This document shows, piece after piece, positions 58,719-64,000 of a stretch of DNA of 64,000 nt. Below the pieces are notes generated by a model, which searched no databases, was not told the DNA's origin, and saw nothing but the letters and a program-made list of their open reading frames with translations. The DNA comes from Orbilia blumenaviensis (Eukaryota; Ascomycota; Orbiliomycetes; Orbiliales; Orbiliaceae). Where the stretch lies: positions 930,001 to 994,000 of the forward strand of contig JAVHNS010000002.1 of NCBI GenBank assembly GCA_036872755.1. The letters are read 5' to 3'. Numbering within the stretch: the stretch's first letter is position 1; each line of letters starts with the position of its first letter. A program made the translations under genes and the position numbers.

Positions 58719-59481
58719 GCCATATGCTCAACTTATGGGTATTCGACTTTTTTGTTTCGTTGCATTTTAATGGCGTCTGGCTTGATACTTATAAAAAAGG
58801 CGTTTTGGACTGGGCATTCTGGAAGAATTGCTTGTTAAACATGGCGTTTTTTATGTTCTGGGCGATTCTGGTTCGGCGGTTGTGATTTTGCGACTTCTAC
58901 ATCAAACTTTGAGGTTCTATTTCGCAGATGGAAGGGTTTCTTTCTTTTTTGCATATGTAGAATGCAGCTGCCACGGTTTGCAACCCAGGGCGTATCTATA
59001 TAGACTTGGGCCATGATAGAACATATAGTGTTTTGGCAAGCAATATCTTCGAGCGGTCAACTTGGCTTTAATTAAAGAATGACCACTTTTATTCTACGAA
59101 TAAAATCCATATCACTATCTAAATATCTAAAAGGAAGTACCCTGGACTTAGGCTCACCAACGTTTTAAATTGATTTTTGTCAAAACGCCATTATGTTGGT
59201 TCAGCTTTAAAATACCAATGCTGCCTAATGTGATAGAGGCCTGGGCGCCCAGACTGCGCAGCTAGAGCAAGGTCGCAGCGAAGCGAGGGATGGGGAGCTT
59301 CTAGGTCTGAGAATGCAAACGTGGGCTCCAGCTTGCGCAGATTGGCTTGTTCAGCTGGTCCCACTATGGTCCAAGAAAAAGTACAGTATATAAGTACAGA
59401 CCATTCTTAGGATCCCCGTCCTGAGACACTTGTGTCTTCCTTCGTTCCAGTTGACTTGCATACCCCGTCAGTGAATTCACA
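58719..59481. other. intergenic
   Basis: A 763-base gap between two plus-strand genes. AT-rich up to about 59200, then more balanced sequence that is probably the promoter of the next gene. No gene recognised. Confidence 0.5.
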
Positions 59482-61377
59482 ATGCCCTTATATGGATCAA
59501 AAATATCACAAAAACAACATGCGGTTGAGGCGTCCCCAAACCTCAATGGTCTGCCGGAAAATATTCTTCTACGACTAAGGAAATTCCTGACTGTCCAGTC
59601 ACGGGTCTCACTATCACTCGTTTCTCACCGATCCTTGGCTATCTTCCGCCCTGCTTATATAAAATCCACATCCTCAGAAACTTGCCTCAAACGTACCATA
59701 ACCAGACTTCTTTCCCCCAACATTGATCCCATTGGTGGTAGCCATAATAAAGGTCTCCGTAATACCATCAAGTCCTTAACACATCGTCAACCCCCAATTC
59801 AAAATCCATGTCTCTACTGTGGATCTCTAGATTGGTGTCCCGCTCCCGGCAGTAAGGTCAACAACGGCAGGAATGGCGAAACCGAATGTTGTAATTCGCC
59901 CGGCGTTCTGGTTGCGCTTAGTCAACTTGGAGGAAACATATTCTACGATGAATCGATAGTTTCTCACAAAGTCGACGGTTACGCAGAGAACCAAGGAGAT
60001 TTGCCATACTCGTGGAGTCCTAAGGAAGGCGGGATCGGAGACAATGGGAGACCTGCGAAACCGAAGTGTGTGGGCCATAGGGTTTTTAGACCTTATACGA
60101 GATGGTGTAGACATCACCGGTGCGAAGGCTATATTGGGACAACTGGACGAAATGCCCACGACTACACTGATGATTTGGTTATAGTGGACGAAGAAAGTTC
60201 AGATATTGAACTTGAGAAGTGGAGAAGGTGGTGTAACCATTGTGATTTGCAGATGGTAGTAGGGTGGAACGCTAGGCGTGCCAGAGGGATGACCTGCAAA
60301 TGCACATCTAGATCTGTTATCGCACAACCGAAGAAAGCTTATAATGCAGAAACAACCCATAAAATCATTCCAGGTTGTGAAGTTTGTGGATGGAAATTCG
60401 TTAGGGTTTTAGCATTAAAATCGAAATCACTGAAGTCGAATGAAAAGGGGAACCAAGTTGCAAGTATATTTCTGGAGGCTGGATGGAAAGCAAGGGAAGC
60501 ATTTGGGATTACGTGCTATTCACCAGAAGTTAGAACCTGGGAGATACTAGATATCATCCTTGACCGGGAGCTTGGGAGCACACAGGAGGAAGAAGAGATG
60601 TATGAACGGAAAATTCGACCACGGCCGAAGATATACGACCTTCCGGTTGATATCATTACAAAAATATCACGTGAATACCTTACTATATCAACAAGAGAGG
60701 TATTGACAAAAACGGATCCAGCATTTGCCCAAACTTTTGGGTGGCAGAAGTTCAAGGATCTCTCGTCTTGTGCATCAAATCTGATATCACTTCGATCTGG
60801 GAATACTGATAGCATCACAGGTGGTTTACTGGAGAATTTGAACTCTGCCTGCAAATTTTGTAGTAAGACCATTAGGAGGGCTAAGTACAGAACTATCAAG
60901 ACAAACATTGGATTGGCAGTGCTTCCAGCGAGGCTAGTAAATCCAAATTTTAGGAGGCCTAAGGAGCATGGCTTCAATGGGCAATACACAAAAACAATCG
61001 GAGCCGTTTGCCCGAGCCACGGAGTTTTGAACAACAGCAGTGTATTAGACGGATTTGGGGAAACCCCTGGTGCGTGGATTTACCCACCGATTCGAGCGGG
61101 GATTGTAATTTGGTGCTTGCATTGCCAGGCAATAAGAGGAAGAGATATCAAAGTCCCAATCGAGACTGTGGGTAAGAAACAGGTTTTCAAACTTAACATA
61201 GGCGATACTGCAGCGTTTTGGGTCGAGCTCGTTGAGCCGGGGTATGTGTGTAAGTGTGTGAATAAGTGCGAGGCGTGTGGAAGGATTGAGCTAGACGTCT
61301 TTGCTGGACGTATGAGGGACCAATCGAAAGTATATTCTTGGATAGATATATGGTGGATGGAGTTTAAGCCGTCTTGA
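59482..61377 (+). CDS. F-box/zinc-cysteine protein with internal duplication
   Basis: A 631-residue single-exon protein. An F-box-like motif at about residues 23-50 (LPENILLRLRKFLTVQSRVS) is followed by CLYC (110-113), CRHHRC, WCNHC, CKC (about 272) and CEVCGWKFVRV (about 299). The pattern then repeats: a second F-box-like motif at about 386 (LPVDIITKISREYLTISTRE), CKFC (about 456), CPSHG, WCLHC, CKC (about 591) and CEACGRIELDV (about 597). The paired cysteines look like zinc sites. The order is the same in both halves, so the gene probably arose by duplication of an F-box plus zinc module. I do not recognise the cysteine domain. A ubiquitin-ligase adaptor role is inferred from the F-box only. 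Confidence 0.72.
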   Translation: MPLYGSKISQKQHAVEASPNLNGLPENILLRLRKFLTVQSRVSLSLVSHRSLAIFRPAYIKSTSSETCLKRTITRLLSPNIDPIGGSHNKGLRNTIKSLTHRQPPIQNPCLYCGSLDWCPAPGSKVNNGRNGETECCNSPGVLVALSQLGGNIFYDESIVSHKVDGYAENQGDLPYSWSPKEGGIGDNGRPAKPKCVGHRVFRPYTRWCRHHRCEGYIGTTGRNAHDYTDDLVIVDEESSDIELEKWRRWCNHCDLQMVVGWNARRARGMTCKCTSRSVIAQPKKAYNAETTHKIIPGCEVCGWKFVRVLALKSKSLKSNEKGNQVASIFLEAGWKAREAFGITCYSPEVRTWEILDIILDRELGSTQEEEEMYERKIRPRPKIYDLPVDIITKISREYLTISTREVLTKTDPAFAQTFGWQKFKDLSSCASNLISLRSGNTDSITGGLLENLNSACKFCSKTIRRAKYRTIKTNIGLAVLPARLVNPNFRRPKEHGFNGQYTKTIGAVCPSHGVLNNSSVLDGFGETPGAWIYPPIRAGIVIWCLHCQAIRGRDIKVPIETVGKKQVFKLNIGDTAAFWVELVEPGYVCKCVNKCEACGRIELDVFAGRMRDQSKVYSWIDIWWMEFKPS

Positions 61378-61557
61378 TGTGTTCTGTTTTGTTGAGGCTA
61401 GTTTACGAGACCAGTCTTAGCCTGAAAACCCCCAAAATCCAGTTTTATTCCACCCTTTGATGATACAGGCTGCATAATGCATATGTAAGGAAGGACGAGT
61501 ACTAAATATTTACACAACCAAGAATTCTTTCATAAACGCTAAAACCCGATAATACGC

Positions 61558-63542
61558 TTAGCAACCCAAGAACAAGCCTCTTCTGGCCTCCTCTTCTCGA
61601 ATCTCGAACATGAGATTGATACCAACGAACAGAGATCCCAATGTTCCTCCTAGGAAGACCACACCTGCCCAGCCTGCATTGATGATACCATCATAGATCA
61701 GTTGTTTAACGCCGTCGACACCGAGGGCAAATCCAACAAGATTAGCTCCGCACATGGTTAAAACTGTTAGGGTTCCTCCCATGGCGGCAAGAGGCCTATA
61801 CCACCAGTTTCCACCATATTTATTGTATGGTAGTAATGCCCGAGCGGTCAATTCAGGAAGGATGAAGAGCACAATCAGCCAACCCCATGTCAGTAGTGTC
61901 AAAGAAAGGTCATGCCACAACGCAACAAAAGTAAATACTACCAGCATGTTGATGACTGGGCGTTTCTTTGATCCTCCAAGAGGTATGTAGAGGTATCTAA
62001 TATTCCAGCGATTGTAACTTCTATGCCAGCCCCTCCAGAACCCAACAGCAGAATAATTGTCGCTCATGCATCGCAGCATGTTCTCGGGTGGATCAATGGA
62101 ATCTACTAGTGACCAGAGCCTGAAGAAGCGCCACGGGATCAATAGTTTTAGCCAAATGATGTGCAGATTGAAGTAACCAATCATCATTAGCTGGAAAGGA
62201 GTGTCGTTAATCCAAGCATTGTAGGGATGGTGAGCAGCTTTGGAAATAGCTTGAACGTAGCAGTAATGGAGCACCAGTTCCATGCAAAGAAGGCTGAGTA
62301 AGAACCGGACTGCATAGAGAATCACAGGTTTCAGGTTCGTTGGGGGTAGTGCCTGCCTGGCAGCATGTATATTTTGTGCAACGTAGTCATTGAAGGTGAT
62401 GATAGGTCCGGCGATGTAAAGAGGCGAGTACAAGCAATAAGCGTGATAGGTCGAGAAATTGTAGTAGCTTAAAGGGTGAGAAGTAGATACACGATCTTTG
62501 TCCGATTGGTGGGATGGTGGTGGCCGCTTTCTCCTCTGGATGTGTTTAGCAATAATGTTCAGCAAATATCGATTTAACCAAAACAGCGTGAAAGATGAAA
62601 ATTCGGAACTGTACCTCGAGATCAGGGCCAGTGGTCAGTGCCCAATAGTAGTCCATATTGAAGCTGATTATGCGTAGCATGGTGAAGTTGAAGTGAACTT
62701 CCCAGCGGGGCATAATACCACCGAAACGGCTATCGATCCATCCATATTCTGGTCCAAACAACCGTCCAAACATGTAGCCACGATTCCATTCATTAAGAAA
62801 TAAAAAGACGAGATTGAAGCCCCAGGAGACGAATGGTGTAGCTTTCGACGGACCAAAATGTTTTACAATCGCGTAGTTAGTGGCCATCAAAAACAGGACC
62901 TTGAAGTAGCTTATCCCATGAAGAGCTAGAAGGAAAACAGCTGCAAAGAAGTTATCGAAGATTACTCTACTCTCGATGTTCCCGTTCCCCAGGATTTTTG
63001 TCGAGAGCTTCCGGAGGGCAGAATGGCCAATCAGAACGATAAATAAAATTGGTATGTTGTCTCGAAACCCTTTGTATTGCATGTCTGTATTATCCTGCCA
63101 ACCATTCATGTCAATCAGGCAACTTGTATATTGAAGACCGAATAATGGAAAGGCGTGCACATACAACTTTTCGACCGGGGATCCAGCCCTTGGAAAGAAT
63201 GCTCGAGTATCTTAGGTAGTTTGGATGGTCCTCTGATAGTGAGAATAGTAAGTTAGCTTACATTCAATGGCATCATGGGATCTGTCGCGACCTACCCTTT
63301 GATATGTCGTATGCCGCTTTGAACATTGAGGGTACGACAATGATAACTATTATATAGTAAATGAAGTATTCAATGGTCTGCCATCTCGACGGCGACGTCC
63401 TCTTTGCCGGAGCCTTGCCTGAGGCAGAACTCTCTTCTCGTTTCGCCGCTCCATCTCTCTGAGCTGTATCCGAGATATCGGACACCAACCGGCTGTCCAA
63501 TAGCTCTGGGGTAAATAAGTATCGTAGTGAGCCTACCGACAT
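61558..63542 (-). CDS. GUP1: Gup1-type MBOAT acyltransferase
   Basis: Exons 63296-63542, 63165-63232, 62615-63094 and 61558-62535 give 590 residues (yeast Gup1 has 560). Multiple hydrophobic segments span the whole protein. The MBOAT signature is clear: YSPLYIAGPIITFNDY, FWRGWHRSYNRWNIRYLYIP and the presumed catalytic His in FVALWHDLSLTLLTWGW. The second intron join restores GRKVDNTDMQYKGFRDNIP, a conserved Gup1 block. Gup1 is an ER membrane O-acyltransferase that remodels the lipid of GPI anchors and affects membrane and cell-wall composition. Introns are 63-79 bases. The polar N-terminus (about 60 residues) before the first membrane segment is normal for the family. Confidence 0.93.
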
Positions 63543-64000
63543 CGTTGTAATCCGTGATGGTTGTGTGTTCCGTATGTAAAAGGACAGTTGATGTTGGCTG
63601 AGACGGGTGGTATCTTTAAATTCAGGCCACCCCTATTGCCTCCGTCCCGTCCAGCTATTATTAGTATGGGTGACGAGGAGGAGGACGGGATGTGGAGTGG
63701 GAAATTGGGACCTGTCGAACTGAGGGCAAGAGTTACGGCGTGAATTAGGCAGGGCCCGATTGGCCTCGGCTCTTCTGGGCTGGGGTCTTTAATTTGGTCC
63801 GTCGCGCGATCGCAAAAGTTCAAACCTCAAGCAAGCAAGCACCCCGCTGCTGAAACCATCGAACGACGACAACAGCAGCGCCTTCGACGTTCGTTCCGGC
63901 TCAGGTCTAGCTTCTTACGTCGTGTTAATTGCGCCTGAGGACCACTAATACACGTTATAAATCCAACTATCAACCCGCCGGGCGTATTCACGATCACATT
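63543..64000. other. intergenic at right edge
   Basis: Promoter side of GUP1. The last 200 bases are more GC-rich and could be the promoter of a divergent gene beyond the edge, but no start codon with a convincing frame is visible. Confidence 0.4.

Overview
The window looks like nuclear DNA of a filamentous ascomycete (Pezizomycotina). Nearly every gene is a eukaryotic core gene split by short GT-AG introns, mostly 42-90 bases, many with CTAAC or CTGAC branch sites. The genes match fungal families: Wss1, Dop1, Mon1, Gup1, Swc6, Pre2, SF3b10, a Sgs1-type RecQ, an NPP1-type secreted protein and a CVNH lectin. An early-diverging class such as Orbiliomycetes or Pezizomycetes is possible but is only a guess. 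I see no plasmid, phage, CRISPR, complete transposon, rRNA or convincing tRNA. Exon joins were worked out by hand from splice signals, reading frame and family motifs.

Layout. 0-12 kb: a signal-peptide gene cut by the left edge, a gene-poor stretch with simple repeats, a Dhr2-like DEAH helicase, an F-box gene, a 39-residue basic small ORF directly before an NPP1-family (NLP) secreted protein. 12-28 kb: an unrecognised 329-residue protein, WSS1 (7 exons, one of 10 bases), a group II PLP decarboxylase converging on a CENP-K-like kinetochore gene, then DOP1 (8 exons) and MON1 in divergent orientation. 28-35 kb: a secreted protein with two related Cys-rich domains around a Lys/Asp repeat, then PRE2 (proteasome beta5). 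35-46.6 kb: two Ser/Thr-rich single-pass membrane proteins (one a kelch protein), SWC6, a GT32 glycosyltransferase and a secreted CVNH lectin. 47-64 kb: a motor-only kinesin, an F-box gene, the tiny SF3B5/YSF3 gene hidden on the minus strand, a RecQ helicase, a protein with a duplicated F-box/zinc module, and GUP1.

Most genes are unrelated housekeeping functions (ribosome biogenesis, DNA-protein crosslink repair, kinetochore, endosome/Golgi traffic, proteasome, chromatin remodelling, splicing, recombination, GPI-anchor remodelling). Secreted or surface proteins (NLP, repeat protein, CVNH, Ser/Thr-rich membrane proteins) are scattered between them, and I see no biosynthetic cluster. The likeliest undescribed items are the repeat-linked pair of Cys-rich domains, the duplicated F-box/zinc protein, the kinesin with a large insert before switch II, and the small ORF before the NLP. 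I found no clear new multi-gene system.
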